A DNA stretch of 64,000 nucleotides from Enteractinococcus helveticum (GCF_020742345.1 NZ_DYXC01000058.1:4927-68926); one strand, 5' to 3'. Counted from the first letter of the stretch, positions 18,799-27,896 are shown. The notes: a model not told the origin generated them from the sequence alone. Numbers and translations: made by a program.

Positions 18799-20277
18799 TT
18801 ACTCACCTTGGGCTGCGCGGTACGCCTCGTATTTAGCTTTCCACTCACCGGTGGGTGGAAACAGACCGTTAACGGCGGCACCGTTTTTGACCTGTTCGTA
18901 GACCCATTCGTCTTGTTTTTCCTGCTCGTAGGATTCGTCAATCACTTCGACTAGCAGTTCCGGTGGGACCACCACGACGCCGTCATCATCACCAATGATG
19001 ATGTCATTTGGCTGCACGGTGGTGCCACCGCAAGCAATGGTGCCGTCCATTTCCCATGGCACGTGACGGCGCCCCAGCACAGCAGGGTGGTTGCCGTTCG
19101 AGTAAACCGGGATACCAACTTCAGCTACGGCAGCAGCGTCCCGGACACCGCCGTCGGTGATCACCGCGTTTGCGCCGCGAACCTTGGCGCGCATGGCCAA
19201 GACATCCCCGAGGGTTCCGGTGCCTTTTTCGCCGCGTGCTTCCATGACGACGACGTCGTCTGGCTGCACCGAATCCATGGCTTGTTTTTGTTTATTGAAA
19301 CCGCCACCGTGTTTCTTGAACAGGTCTTCGCGGTTTGGCACATAGCGCAGGGTCTTGGCGAAACCAAGGATCTGCTGGCCCGGGTGCATTGGGCGCGGAC
19401 CATCGATGGTGCAGTTATTGATACCACGCTTGCGCATATTGGCAACAATCGTGGCGACGGCGGTCTTGGAGATCTTCTCGCGCAGTGCCGGGGTCAATAT
19501 GGCGCGTGGATCTTCCAGGCCAGCCTTAGCTTTCGAACCCCAGGCTTCTTCGCGCTGCAGGTCATCAACCTTGGGGCCGTGACCGTAATCGGCCATGGCA
19601 AAGGAAGATTCTTTAACGTTGGAGACCAGACGCCCGGTTGATGGCGCGCCTTCGGCCTGTGGCGCATCGACCTCAACTTCGACGACGTCTCCCGGTTGGG
19701 CAACAGATGAGCCGGCGGGGGTGCCGGTGAGAATGACGTCGCCTTCTTCCAGTGTCATCAGCTGGGAGAGGTCAGCAATGAGCTGGCCGAATGGGAAGAC
19801 AAGATCTTCGGTGGTGTCGTTTTGAACAACTTCACCGTTAACCCAGGTGCGAATGCGCAGCTGCGTTGGGTCAATACCTTCGGCACTGATGATCGCTGGA
19901 CCCAGTGGAGTGTAGTTGTCACCGGACTTGTTCTTGACGTTGGAACCTTTGTCTGCGTGACGCAGATCGTATAAGCCCCAGTCATTTGCTGCGGTGATCC
20001 CAGAAACGTAGGACCAACCATCTTCGGGGGAGACACGGCGAGCGTCTTTGCCGATGATCAAGGCAATTTCGCCTTCGTAGGCGAGTAGTTCGGTTCCGGC
20101 TGGACGTTCAATGGTTGCACCGGTTGGTGCGATGGACGAGGTGGCCTTGAGGAAATAGCCAGGGAATTTTGGATTACGCCCGCGTTCATTGATGCGGGAG
20201 GGGAAATTCAAGTGCAGGGCAACGATTTTACCCGGCCGGTTCTGCTTGATTGAAAAATCGTAAGCAGTGACTGTCAT
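18799..20277 (-). CDS. Fumarylacetoacetate-hydrolase-family / RraA-family fusion protein
   Basis: A 492-residue two-domain protein. Residues about 10-215 are an FAH/HpaG-type domain (YEGEIALIIGKDARRV, ITAANDWGLYDLR, DLVFPFGQLIADLSQ, GDVILTGTPAGS), expected to isomerise or decarboxylate the ring-cleavage product. Residues about 265-440 are an RraA/HMG-aldolase-like domain (GTLGDVLAMRAKVRGANAV, TDGGVRD). RraA-type proteins include class II pyruvate aldolases, so the fusion might also do a later aldolase step; that is inference. It is the first gene of the hpa operon, with GGAGG about 10 bases before the ATG. Confidence 0.88.
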   Translation of the reverse strand: MTVTAYDFSIKQNRPGKIVALHLNFPSRINERGRNPKFPGYFLKATSSIAPTGATIERPAGTELLAYEGEIALIIGKDARRVSPEDGWSYVSGITAANDWGLYDLRHADKGSNVKNKSGDNYTPLGPAIISAEGIDPTQLRIRTWVNGEVVQNDTTEDLVFPFGQLIADLSQLMTLEEGDVILTGTPAGSSVAQPGDVVEVEVDAPQAEGAPSTGRLVSNVKESSFAMADYGHGPKVDDLQREEAWGSKAKAGLEDPRAILTPALREKISKTAVATIVANMRKRGINNCTIDGPRPMHPGQQILGFAKTLRYVPNREDLFKKHGGGFNKQKQAMDSVQPDDVVVMEARGEKGTGTLGDVLAMRAKVRGANAVITDGGVRDAAAVAEVGIPVYSNGNHPAVLGRRHVPWEMDGTIACGGTTVQPNDIIIGDDDGVVVVPPELLVEVIDESYEQEKQDEWVYEQVKNGAAVNGLFPPTGEWKAKYEAYRAAQGE

Positions 20278-20322
20278 CGAGACCGTACCTCCGTGGGGGT
20301 TGATGGAAATCTCTTAAGTCAG

Positions 20323-20334
20323 ATCGTATACGAT
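20323..20334. promoter_or_regulatory. Candidate GntR operator (ATCGTATACGAT)
   Basis: A perfect 12-bp palindrome with a GTATAC core lies 46 bp upstream of the fusion-gene start. FadR-subfamily GntR regulators often bind GTATAC-centred palindromes, and the only regulator in this operon is of that type. It probably overlaps the operon promoter. Confidence 0.6.
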
Positions 20335-20900
20335 ATTGGGGATTCTGTGAAGTTAATATCTGAAATTCAGTTCCGTGGCATTGCTCCGACCACCGCCCGA
20401 GTTTAGGTGCGAGAGTTGAACGTCGGGTGACTGAGGGCTTCTAAAGCGCTGAAAATTTGGGAAGGTCGGTGGTAGCGGGCTGCACTTATGCCCGGGTTTA
20501 CGCATCACTCAACCGCTATAAGGGGGAGCGCAGGAGCCCGCTTTTCGTTGGACGTACTGCAACGCCGGGAATTATGGAACGGGCTAACGCTGGTGAGCTA
20601 GATGTTCTCGTAGAAGAACCTGTGAGATTGCTCTTCTGTGACTAGCTCAGGGGATGGCTCTATCTGACAGATGATGGAGTAATCCATTGGGGCTCAATGG
20701 AGTATATGTTGTTCCCCTTACCGTCCGGGGACCATAGTGAGCATAGGCCTTGGAATGAACAAAAAGAGCCGGGTGCTGAAAGTGCGGTATCTGGACCGAA
20801 GGTTAACATCTCCTGAGCGCAGCAAACCGCCCCGAGCTAGATTGGCCTTCGGGACGGCTTGCAGTGATCATTCCGAGAAATGATCACGAGTTACTTCTTT
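20335..20900. other. Gene-poor stretch between the hpa operon and an SDR gene
   Basis: About 580 bp with no convincing intact gene. It holds the possible recombinase debris at 20457-20645 and, further right, short unrecognised open stretches without plausible starts. Codon-like structure is weak. No tRNA or hairpin terminator is obvious. Confidence 0.6.
20457..20645 (+). pseudogene. Possible relic of a serine recombinase (resolvase family)
   Basis: The 62-residue frame contains CTYARVYASLNR, resembling the N-terminal IYARVS.DLQ of large serine recombinases, and later TPGIMERANAGELDVLVEE, resembling the RPG.....ARAG.FDVVVVE..DRLSR segment. The region that should lie between them is mostly missing and the frame stops right after RLLFCD. 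If real, it is an internally deleted, dead remnant. The match is by eye and weak; it may be chance. Confidence 0.3.
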
Positions 20901-20918
20901 AGCGACTCATGTTGCGGA

Positions 20919-21704
20919 TTAGTACATTGCGTGCTGGCCACCATCGATTGGAATGACGGTGCCGTTGATGAACCCAGCATCTTCGGACAACAGGAAGCTC
21001 ACCAACCCAGCGACTTCTTCTGGTTTGCCAAAACGCTTCATCGGGTTGACGGAAACGAACTGTTTGCCAGCTTCTTCTGGGTTGTCTGGGTCAAGCTGCT
21101 TCAACGAGTTCTCGACCATGGCGGTCATAATAGCACCGGGTGCAATCGCGTTGATCCGTACGCCCTTATCACCGTATTCGCGAGCGGAGTTACGGGTCAG
21201 ACCGACCACACCGTGTTTCGATGCGGCATAACCTGACTGGTTTCCGACACCGCGGATACCACCAACCGAAGCGGTGTTGACGACGGCGCCATGGCCCTGC
21301 TTATGCATTTGCTTCAGAACGTACTGCATCCCTAGGAATACGCCATTGAGATTGACCGCAATGACCTTGGCAAATTCTTCAATACCAAAGTCTTCGGTGA
21401 GGTTTTGTTTGCCCTCAATCCCAGCGTTGTTGAAAAACCCGTCGATTTTGCCGAAGGTTGAAACCGCAGCGTCGACGTATTTCTTGACGTCCTCTTCCTC
21501 AGTGACGTTAGCGGTGACCAATTCGATCTTGGCATCGCTGGTGTCGTGCAAGATGAGCTGCTTGGTGGCTTCAAGACCCTCGGAGCTCATATCGACAAGC
21601 ACGAGGTCGGCGCCTTCGGAAGCGAGACGCTGGGCAACTGCCTGTCCGAGACCGGAACCGGCTCCGGTGATGATTATGGCTTGGTCGGCGAAACGATTGG
21701 TCAT
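20919..21704 (-). CDS. SDR family oxidoreductase (glucose-1-dehydrogenase-like)
   Basis: A 261-residue classical SDR with TGAGSGLG near residue 14, NNAG near residue 92, the catalytic NTASVGG Ser and YAASKHG motif, and the C-terminal NGTVIPIDGGQHAMY. It resembles SDRs annotated as glucose 1-dehydrogenase or 2,5-dichloro-diol dehydrogenase; the substrate is unknown. GGAGTG lies about 12 bases before the ATG. It is a single gene flanked by gene-poor DNA on both sides. Confidence 0.88.
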   Translation of the reverse strand: MTNRFADQAIIITGAGSGLGQAVAQRLASEGADLVLVDMSSEGLEATKQLILHDTSDAKIELVTANVTEEEDVKKYVDAAVSTFGKIDGFFNNAGIEGKQNLTEDFGIEEFAKVIAVNLNGVFLGMQYVLKQMHKQGHGAVVNTASVGGIRGVGNQSGYAASKHGVVGLTRNSAREYGDKGVRINAIAPGAIMTAMVENSLKQLDPDNPEEAGKQFVSVNPMKRFGKPEEVAGLVSFLLSEDAGFINGTVIPIDGGQHAMY

Positions 21705-21719
21705 AACTACTGCACTCCT

Positions 21720-22410
21720 TTAACTGTTGCTCGCACGTTTGGGACTCGCTTTTTCCTCTCACCCTTCCGAATAAGAGCATCTAAAGTTCGCTCCACTTCG
21801 TGCTGACTCCCAGTTTAACTAGCCGCATCACGCAAACAGATATGCGTACAGACAGGTGAATCGTCGGTAATTTGGATTGAACCGGTGACCTTACCCATGT
21901 AGCGCCTCCTGCCAAACTGAGCGCGGACGATAAGTTGTGCCTCACAGAAGCTGAGCGTGAAGCATTCGGTGGTATTCATGTCTGGTGCTATCGCATCTTT
22001 CAGGTTGGCTTAACCTCGCGAATGATATTCTCGTACGCTATCCTCGCAGGTCAAAGACTGGCCTGGAGGCAGTCAGGCTCGACGATGCAAATACTTATGA
22101 CAAATTCTAAAAATTGCTGATTTTCCGGAAATTGAAGACGACCTTCAGGAGCGACGTCGGTAATGTCCATGGCCAACATCAAGCTGGTGGACGCCCATTG
22201 CTGTGACCTCGCATACGCGTCCTAGATTTGACCATATCCACGCTACGAACCTCCCCATAAGAAATACTGGGGCACCTTTGACAACCGACGCTGCCCACAT
22301 TGCACCGACCTAGCGTAGTTATCCACAGTTAGCCGCGGTCTTGTTTTGCAGGGAATGAGGATGTCATAGATTTGCTGGCATCTGGAGTCACGCATGAGGC
22401 AGAATGGAGA
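21720..22410. other. Intergenic stretch with no recognisable gene
   Basis: About 690 bp between the SDR start and the coiled-coil gene. Short open frames exist (for example 21935-22120) but none has a convincing binding site, start or family motif. The first 100 bases must hold the SDR promoter. Base composition is more AT-rich than in the neighbouring genes. Confidence 0.6.
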
Positions 22411-22417
22411 TGTGTTT

Positions 22418-22780
22418 ATGTCGGTTGAGGTGCTAGCGGTCATCATCGCCGCCGCCAGTTTATTCGTAGCGCTTGGCGGTGGGCTTTTTGCTGGCTTCGC
22501 GTGGATGCTGCGGCGCATGGACGAACGCTTCGCACAAGCTGAGACGAGCATCAACGAACGTTTCAATAACGTGGATGAAAAATTCGATAAAGTTGATGAA
22601 AAATTCGACAAAGTGGACAAGAAGTTCGATAAAGTCGACGAAAAGTTCGACAAAGTATATGCAATGTTTGACAGGGTGCATGATGAACTGCATGACCTGC
22701 GCACAGAACTGACAGAGGTCAAGATCTCCGTAGCCAGGCTTGAAGGACCATCACCACGGCTCATCTGGCCAAGATCATGA
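22418..22780 (+). CDS. Small membrane-anchored coiled-coil protein with heptad repeats
   Basis: A 120-residue protein: an N-terminal transmembrane helix (residues about 4-29, VLAVIIAAASLFVALGGGLF) followed by a coiled coil. Four to five near-identical heptads of the type DEKFDKV occupy residues about 53-87, encoded by a 21-bp tandem repeat. The start at 22418 has GGAG 8 bases upstream; the longer frame from 22394 lacks this. The family is not identified. It may form a homo-oligomeric rod on the inner face of the membrane, which is inference from the sequence pattern. Confidence 0.7.
   Translation: MSVEVLAVIIAAASLFVALGGGLFAGFAWMLRRMDERFAQAETSINERFNNVDEKFDKVDEKFDKVDKKFDKVDEKFDKVYAMFDRVHDELHDLRTELTEVKISVARLEGPSPRLIWPRS
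22572..22655 (+). repeat. 21-bp tandem repeat encoding DEKFDKV heptads
   Basis: About four imperfect copies of a 21-bp unit (GATGAAAAATTCGATAAAGT and variants, D/N-E/K-K-F-D-K-V) lie in frame within the coiled-coil gene. Differences between copies are mostly synonymous (GAT/GAC, AAA/AAG). Unit number could vary between strains. Confidence 0.85.
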
Positions 22781-22835
22781 ACTCCTCGAATGAACACTGG
22801 TCATCTCAGAAGCTTTATGAACAGACTGATCTGGT

Positions 22836-23456
22836 CTAGGAGTCGGCGTGGTCGTTGAGTAACTGCGCGGTATCGAAGGGTTCTAAGCCCAGAACACCGT
22901 TGAGTTCCTCATCGTTGACGGTTATGCTCACGTCGTCGATCCCGGCGGTTAAAGCCGCGGTGCCATAGAGCTGTGCTTGGATGCGGTAGGCCTCGCATTG
23001 TCCTTGGACGACGACGTCGCCAGACAGGGCGATGTCAACAGAGTCGCGATTGACCTCAACTTCACCGAGTTCCAGAGTTTCGGATAAGGTCAGCGAGTTC
23101 GTGACGGCGGGGGAGCCGTGGTAATACTGCGAGTCATCCAACAAGAATTGAATAGCCGCCGCGACGTGTTCCTGGGGTGAATCGGCGTGGATGGGTACCG
23201 TGTCGATTGTCACAAGCGTGTCGGAACAGCCGAAGCTGACACCATCAACGCCGTCGGGAAAATACGTTCCGGATTGGGCGACCATATTCACACTGAGCGG
23301 CTGATAAGGGTCTGCCGGGTCAATGCTGGGGCTGGCTTCGGTCGGCTCTGGTTGTGGCTTGTCCGCGGAGTCGGGGGAGTCTTGGATGATTCCACAACCT
23401 GCCAGGAGTCCTGTCGTACAGGCAGCTAGCGCTACGAGGGTGGAAAGGTTCTTCAA
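22836..23456 (-). CDS. Putative lipoprotein with GerMN-like domain
   Basis: A 206-residue exported protein. The N-terminus MKNLSTLVALAACTTGLLAGC is a lipoprotein signal with lipobox LLAGC. An acidic, proline-rich linker follows. The rest (residues about 55-200) has alternating strands and the HVAAAIQFLLDDSQYYHG pattern, suggesting a GerMN-type domain. TTG 23456 is chosen because AGGAG sits 7 bases upstream; the longer TTG 23492 start would bury the signal. The function is unknown. It is divergent from the mevalonate operon. Confidence 0.7.
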   Translation of the reverse strand: MKNLSTLVALAACTTGLLAGCGIIQDSPDSADKPQPEPTEASPSIDPADPYQPLSVNMVAQSGTYFPDGVDGVSFGCSDTLVTIDTVPIHADSPQEHVAAAIQFLLDDSQYYHGSPAVTNSLTLSETLELGEVEVNRDSVDIALSGDVVVQGQCEAYRIQAQLYGTAALTAGIDDVSITVNDEELNGVLGLEPFDTAQLLNDHADS

Positions 23457-23617
23457 GATGGGTCTCCTAGGCGCCGTGAGCTCCAACGGCAATCGGTTTC
23501 GACAGCGATTCTAACCTGTATTGTTCGCCAAACCGGTTAAACATTCGGTGCTGGTGGTCGCGTGGCTTAGAATAAATAGTTCAGATTTGTTTTGACTTTG
23601 AGGTTTTCACCATACCG

Positions 23618-24739
23618 ATGAGACACAGTGCACCCCACGGTGAGCCGACCGGGAAAACAACCCAACGGGCCGAACCTGTATTTGAACCACCACGTACGGG
23701 CCGGGACCGGTTCGCCGACCCCTTATCCGGTGCGGCAGCGGGGAAGGCCTCGGGGCATCCGGTGGAAACCGGGCTGGGCTCAGCCCACGGCAAGGCCATT
23801 TTATTGGGCGAACACTCGGTGGTATACGGTGCGCCAGCGATTGTGCTGCCGCTGCTGGACCTGCAGGCCACCGCTTCGATTCGGCGTGCCCGGCGTGGAT
23901 TTATTACCTCGGATTTATATACTGGTCCGTTGGCTTCGGCGCCCAAACACATGGAGCCGGTGCTGACCGCGCTACGGGTTTCGGCCGAGCAATTAGATGT
24001 GCGCGGGGATCGTGTGGAGCTCATTTTGCGCTCTACAATTCCCTTTGAGCGCGGGCTGGGATCCTCTGCGGCGACCTCGGCCGCCGTGGTGCGTGCGGTG
24101 GCGAATCTAGCCGGCGTACGCTTGGATGCCGCACAATCCCACGCGCTGGTGCAAGAGGCTGAGCATGTAGCCCATGGCACCTCATCGGGTCTGGATGCCC
24201 ACGCAGTGCAGTCGATGACGCCGTTGCGTTTCCAACAGGGCAAACCGACCACGGTGAAAGTGGCCGATAAATTTACGTTCGTTATTGCCGATACCGGCAC
24301 CTCTGGGTCGACTGCGGCCGCCGTTGATGGTGTGGCAATGCTACGCGATATCCAACCCCGTGTAGTGGACCGGGTTGTGGAAGATCTAGCGAATTTGACC
24401 GACGACGTGGTCTACTCGCTGGGTATTGGCGATCCGATTCGTGTGGGCCAGTCGATGCATGAGTCCCACTCACTGCTGGCCTATCTTGGGGTGTCCTCCC
24501 CGGCGCTGGACGCGGTGGTGGCCGCGGCCCTGGAAGCCGGCGCGTACGGCGCCAAACTCACCGGATCGGGCCTGGGCGGGTGTGTGCTCGCCGTCGTTCC
24601 TGACCAAGAACAAGCCGGAGATGTTGCCGCTGCGATGACCGCGGTGGGCGCGACCCGAACCTGGACCACCACGCTGGTGCCCAATGATTTCGAACTGATG
24701 ACCGCCCCGACCGCTCGGATACACAAGGAGGGCCGCTAA
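23618..24739 (+). CDS. mvk: Mevalonate kinase
   Basis: A 373-residue GHMP kinase that phosphorylates mevalonate with ATP, the first kinase step to IPP. GSAHGKAILLGEHSVVYG and the ATP-binding GLGSSAATSAAVVRAVANL are diagnostic, and the C-terminal GAKLTGSGLGGC is the third GHMP motif. The first 45 residues are a basic, low-complexity extension, so translation might begin later; ATG 23618 has only a weak binding site. It is the first gene of a six-gene mevalonate operon and its stop abuts the next start codon. Confidence 0.93.
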   Translation: MRHSAPHGEPTGKTTQRAEPVFEPPRTGRDRFADPLSGAAAGKASGHPVETGLGSAHGKAILLGEHSVVYGAPAIVLPLLDLQATASIRRARRGFITSDLYTGPLASAPKHMEPVLTALRVSAEQLDVRGDRVELILRSTIPFERGLGSSAATSAAVVRAVANLAGVRLDAAQSHALVQEAEHVAHGTSSGLDAHAVQSMTPLRFQQGKPTTVKVADKFTFVIADTGTSGSTAAAVDGVAMLRDIQPRVVDRVVEDLANLTDDVVYSLGIGDPIRVGQSMHESHSLLAYLGVSSPALDAVVAAALEAGAYGAKLTGSGLGGCVLAVVPDQEQAGDVAAAMTAVGATRTWTTTLVPNDFELMTAPTARIHKEGR

Positions 24740-25711
24740 TTGGCCTCGACTGCGCGTGCTCATCCGAATATCGCCCTGGTGAAATACTGGGGCAAAGCCG
24801 ATGATGAGCTGATCATTCCGGTGGCCGGGTCAATGTCGATGACCCTGGACAAATTTGCCACCACCACCACGGTTGAACTCACCACCGGTCTTGACTCCTT
24901 TGAACTTAACGGCAGTCGGGGCGACACCAAAGCCACCGGACGCACGACCGTGTTTTTGGATGTGGTACGCCGACTCGCCGCCGATGCCGGACTAGAGACC
25001 GCCACCGCGTCGGCCAAGGTCACCTCGGTCAATGAGGGCCCGACCGCTGCCGGGATGGCGTCTTCAGCATCGGGTTTTGCGGCGCTAGCCGTGGCCGCAG
25101 CGGATGCTTACGGGCTGAAACTGTCCACCAAAGAACTCTCACGCCTGGCCCGGCGCGGATCCGGGTCTGCTTCGCGCTCAGTGATCGACCGGTTTGCGGT
25201 GTGGCATGCCGGCACCAGTGATGAAACCAGTTTTGCCGAGGCGATCCAAGCCCCGGAAATGGCAATGGTTTCGGTGACCGTCAATGCCAAAGCCAAAAAG
25301 GTGTCCTCACGCGAGGGCATGATCGCCACCCGGCAGACCAGCCCGTACTACCAGTCCTGGATTGACGTCACACACAAGACCCTGGATGAGATGATCGCAG
25401 CCTGTGCTGCCGATGACTTCACGCGCGTGGGCGAAATTACCGAAACCCACGCGCACCGCATGCACGCGGTGATTCAGGCCACCGAACCGCCAATCCGCTA
25501 TCTGGCACCGGTGTCCTGGCAGGTTTTTGACGAAGTCGCCGCGATGCGCGACGACGGCCTAGACGCCTATGCCACCGCCGACGCCGGGCCCAACGTCGTC
25601 ATAATTTGTCGACCCGACGACGCCGCAGCGGTGGCAGCCCGCGTTGTCGACTACGGTGCGGTTGAGACATTTGCTCCCGGACCGGGCGCGCATCTGGTGG
25701 ACACTGCATGA
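24740..25711 (+). CDS. mvaD: Diphosphomevalonate decarboxylase
   Basis: A 323-residue GHMP-family enzyme that converts mevalonate 5-diphosphate to IPP with ATP and loss of CO2. NIALVKYWGK near the N-terminus and the MASSASGFAALAVAAADAYG loop are hallmark motifs; GSGSASRS follows. The start is TTG 24740, directly after the mvk stop, with an excellent AAGGAGG 8 bases upstream. The last codons overlap the next gene by 4 bp (ATGA). Confidence 0.94.
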   Translation: MASTARAHPNIALVKYWGKADDELIIPVAGSMSMTLDKFATTTTVELTTGLDSFELNGSRGDTKATGRTTVFLDVVRRLAADAGLETATASAKVTSVNEGPTAAGMASSASGFAALAVAAADAYGLKLSTKELSRLARRGSGSASRSVIDRFAVWHAGTSDETSFAEAIQAPEMAMVSVTVNAKAKKVSSREGMIATRQTSPYYQSWIDVTHKTLDEMIAACAADDFTRVGEITETHAHRMHAVIQATEPPIRYLAPVSWQVFDEVAAMRDDGLDAYATADAGPNVVIICRPDDAAAVAARVVDYGAVETFAPGPGAHLVDTA

Positions 25712-26796
25712 GATCCACGCCATTTGCCGTGGCAGCCCCGGGAAAACTCTACGTGGCCGGTGAATACGCCGTGGTTACGCCCGGTCAGCCCGCACTCCTG
25801 ATTGCCGTGGATCGGTACATGACCGTGACCGTGACCGACGCCAAACCCGCCCCGACCCCTGAGCCCACCGCCTTGCTGCTGGCCCACGAGCACTGCGTGG
25901 CCGCCGCGCACGCCAAAACATTTGGCACCGACTATGCGCTGGCCGCCTGGCTGGTCATGGATACACTGCGTGCCGAACGCGGAATTGAACGCCGTGCGGT
26001 GGACTTGCACTTCAGCTCAAATTTACGGTCCGAGGCCGGAGAAAAATACGGGCTGGGTTCTTCGGGTGCAGCCACCATGGCCGTGATCACCGCGATCAAT
26101 GAACTCTACGGCCTGGGCTTGAGCGTGGTAGAGCGCATCAAATTGGGCATTTTGGCGTCAATTGAAATCTCCCCGCGCGCCTCAGGCGGCGACCTCGCCG
26201 CAGGAGCCCTGGGCGGGTGGGTCTACTACCAGGCCCCAGACCGGGAGAAACTGGCCCGGGTGCTCACCGAAGATGATGCCGTGACTGATGCGCTCACCGG
26301 GCCGGCGTGGATTTCGATGCGCGCCCGACGCGTGCCCACCCCGGCCGATGTGCAAGTGCTCATTGGCTGGACCGGCAGCCCCGCCAAAACCGATGACCTG
26401 GTCACCCAGGCCACAACCAACGGCAACGGATTTGACTGGCAGGACGCGTTCTTACGCCCATCAGCAACCAACGTCAACAGTCTGCTGCTCGCCCTGGCCG
26501 AAGAAAAATTCGCGCTCATCCACTCCGGTATCCGCACCGCCCGCATGCTGCTAACCCGCATGGCCCAACACACCACCACCCTGGTGGAAACCCCGGCGCT
26601 AACCGACCTGATCGAAACCGCCCAGCGTTTCGCGGGCACCTCTGCCAAAACCTCGGGGGCCGGTGGCGGCGACTGCGGTATCGTATTGGCCGAACCCTGG
26701 GTCAATACCGCCGAAATTTACGACGCCTGGCGGGCCCACGGCATCCAACCGCTGCAATTATCCGTGACGCAACTGGGCGCCGGACTCAAGGAGTAA
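25708..26796 (+). CDS. Phosphomevalonate kinase
   Basis: A 362-residue GHMP kinase making mevalonate 5-diphosphate. Motifs are AAPGKLYVAGEYAVV at the N-terminus, YGLGSSGAATMAVITAINELYG for ATP binding and AKTSGAGGGDCGI near the C-terminus. The length and motifs fit the Streptomyces-type phosphomevalonate kinase. The ATG overlaps the mvaD stop, so translation is coupled. Confidence 0.93.
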   Translation: MRSTPFAVAAPGKLYVAGEYAVVTPGQPALLIAVDRYMTVTVTDAKPAPTPEPTALLLAHEHCVAAAHAKTFGTDYALAAWLVMDTLRAERGIERRAVDLHFSSNLRSEAGEKYGLGSSGAATMAVITAINELYGLGLSVVERIKLGILASIEISPRASGGDLAAGALGGWVYYQAPDREKLARVLTEDDAVTDALTGPAWISMRARRVPTPADVQVLIGWTGSPAKTDDLVTQATTNGNGFDWQDAFLRPSATNVNSLLLALAEEKFALIHSGIRTARMLLTRMAQHTTTLVETPALTDLIETAQRFAGTSAKTSGAGGGDCGIVLAEPWVNTAEIYDAWRAHGIQPLQLSVTQLGAGLKE

Positions 26797-26798
26797 CC

Positions 26799-27896
26799 AT
26801 GGCACAATCCCGCAAAGACGATCACATTCGGCTTGCCGCCGCCCAGCAAGACCAACTCACCGGCGCCAACAATGCTTTCGACGACGTCGACTTCATCCAC
26901 CACGCCCTGGCCGGAATCAACGACGACGCCGTTGACATTTCCACCCGCATCGGCCCGTGGCGGCTGGCCGCGCCAATCTACATCAACGGCATGACCGGCG
27001 GCACCGACATGGCCACCCCGATCAACACGGCCCTGGCCCAAGCAGCCGCGGCAACCGGCGTGCCCATGGCCTCCGGATCCGTGGCCGTCGCCCTTGAACA
27101 ACCCGAAACCGCAACCTCATTCACCGTGATCCGTGAACACAACCCCGATGGCATTGTGTGGGCCAACCTGGGTGCGGGCCGCACCCTGGATCACGCCAAG
27201 GCCGCCGTCGACCTGCTCAACGCCGACGGCCTGCAAATTCACCTGAACCCCATCCAAGAAACCGTTATGCCCGAAGGCTCTCGGAACTTCTCCGACTGGT
27301 TGCACCTGATCGATGACATTGCGGCCAACATCAACGTGCCGCTGATCATCAAAGAGGTCGGCTTCGGGCTCAGCGCCAAAACCGTGCAACAGCTCACCGC
27401 CATGGGCGTGCGCATCGTGGATGTGGCCGGCACCGGGGGTACCAACTTTGCGCGCATCGAAAATGATCGCACCCCGCACCCGTCGTCGGCCATCGACGCC
27501 CACGCCAAATGGGACTGGCTGGAATCCATGGGTCTGACCGCTATCGACTGTCTGCTCGACCTGGCCGAAGTCCCGCAGCCCGAAGACCTGACCATCATGG
27601 CCTCCGGCGGGGTGCGCAACCCGCTGGACGTCGTCCGCGCCCAAGCCCTGGGCGCCAAAGCCGTAGGCATGGCCGGCCCGATGCTCAAAGTTGCCATGTC
27701 CGACGGGGCCGAAGGGATCACCGAAGTTCTGGACCTGTTCATCACCCGCATCCGCCAAATCTACGCGCTGCTGGGGGCCGCCAATGTTGATGCGGTGATC
27801 TATGAAACCGACCTGATGATCACCGGTCGCAGCGCAGAACGCGCCCGGGCACGCAATATTGACGTCACACGGTTCGCCGATCGGGGCAGAATTTGA
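26799..27896 (+). CDS. fni: Type 2 isopentenyl-diphosphate isomerase (FMN-dependent)
   Basis: A 365-residue TIM-barrel FMN protein that interconverts IPP and DMAPP. RKDDHIRLA near the N-terminus, INGMTGGT, the NLGAGR loop, and the C-terminal ASGGVRNPLDVVRAQALGA phosphate/FMN site are visible. AAGGAGTAACC precedes the ATG. It lies 2 bp after the pmk stop. Its stop overlaps the longest possible frame of mvaA, but the likely mvaA start lies 57 bp downstream. Confidence 0.94.
   Translation: MAQSRKDDHIRLAAAQQDQLTGANNAFDDVDFIHHALAGINDDAVDISTRIGPWRLAAPIYINGMTGGTDMATPINTALAQAAAATGVPMASGSVAVALEQPETATSFTVIREHNPDGIVWANLGAGRTLDHAKAAVDLLNADGLQIHLNPIQETVMPEGSRNFSDWLHLIDDIAANINVPLIIKEVGFGLSAKTVQQLTAMGVRIVDVAGTGGTNFARIENDRTPHPSSAIDAHAKWDWLESMGLTAIDCLLDLAEVPQPEDLTIMASGGVRNPLDVVRAQALGAKAVGMAGPMLKVAMSDGAEGITEVLDLFITRIRQIYALLGAANVDAVIYETDLMITGRSAERARARNIDVTRFADRGRI

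Noticed and set aside
19063..19641. Plus-strand open frame of 192 codons opposite the FAH-RraA gene
   Set aside because: It is the antisense shadow of a well-conserved gene, with no family motif or binding site.
22572..22655. CRISPR-like repeats
   Set aside because: The 21-bp units are contiguous, in frame and without spacers; they encode coiled-coil heptads.
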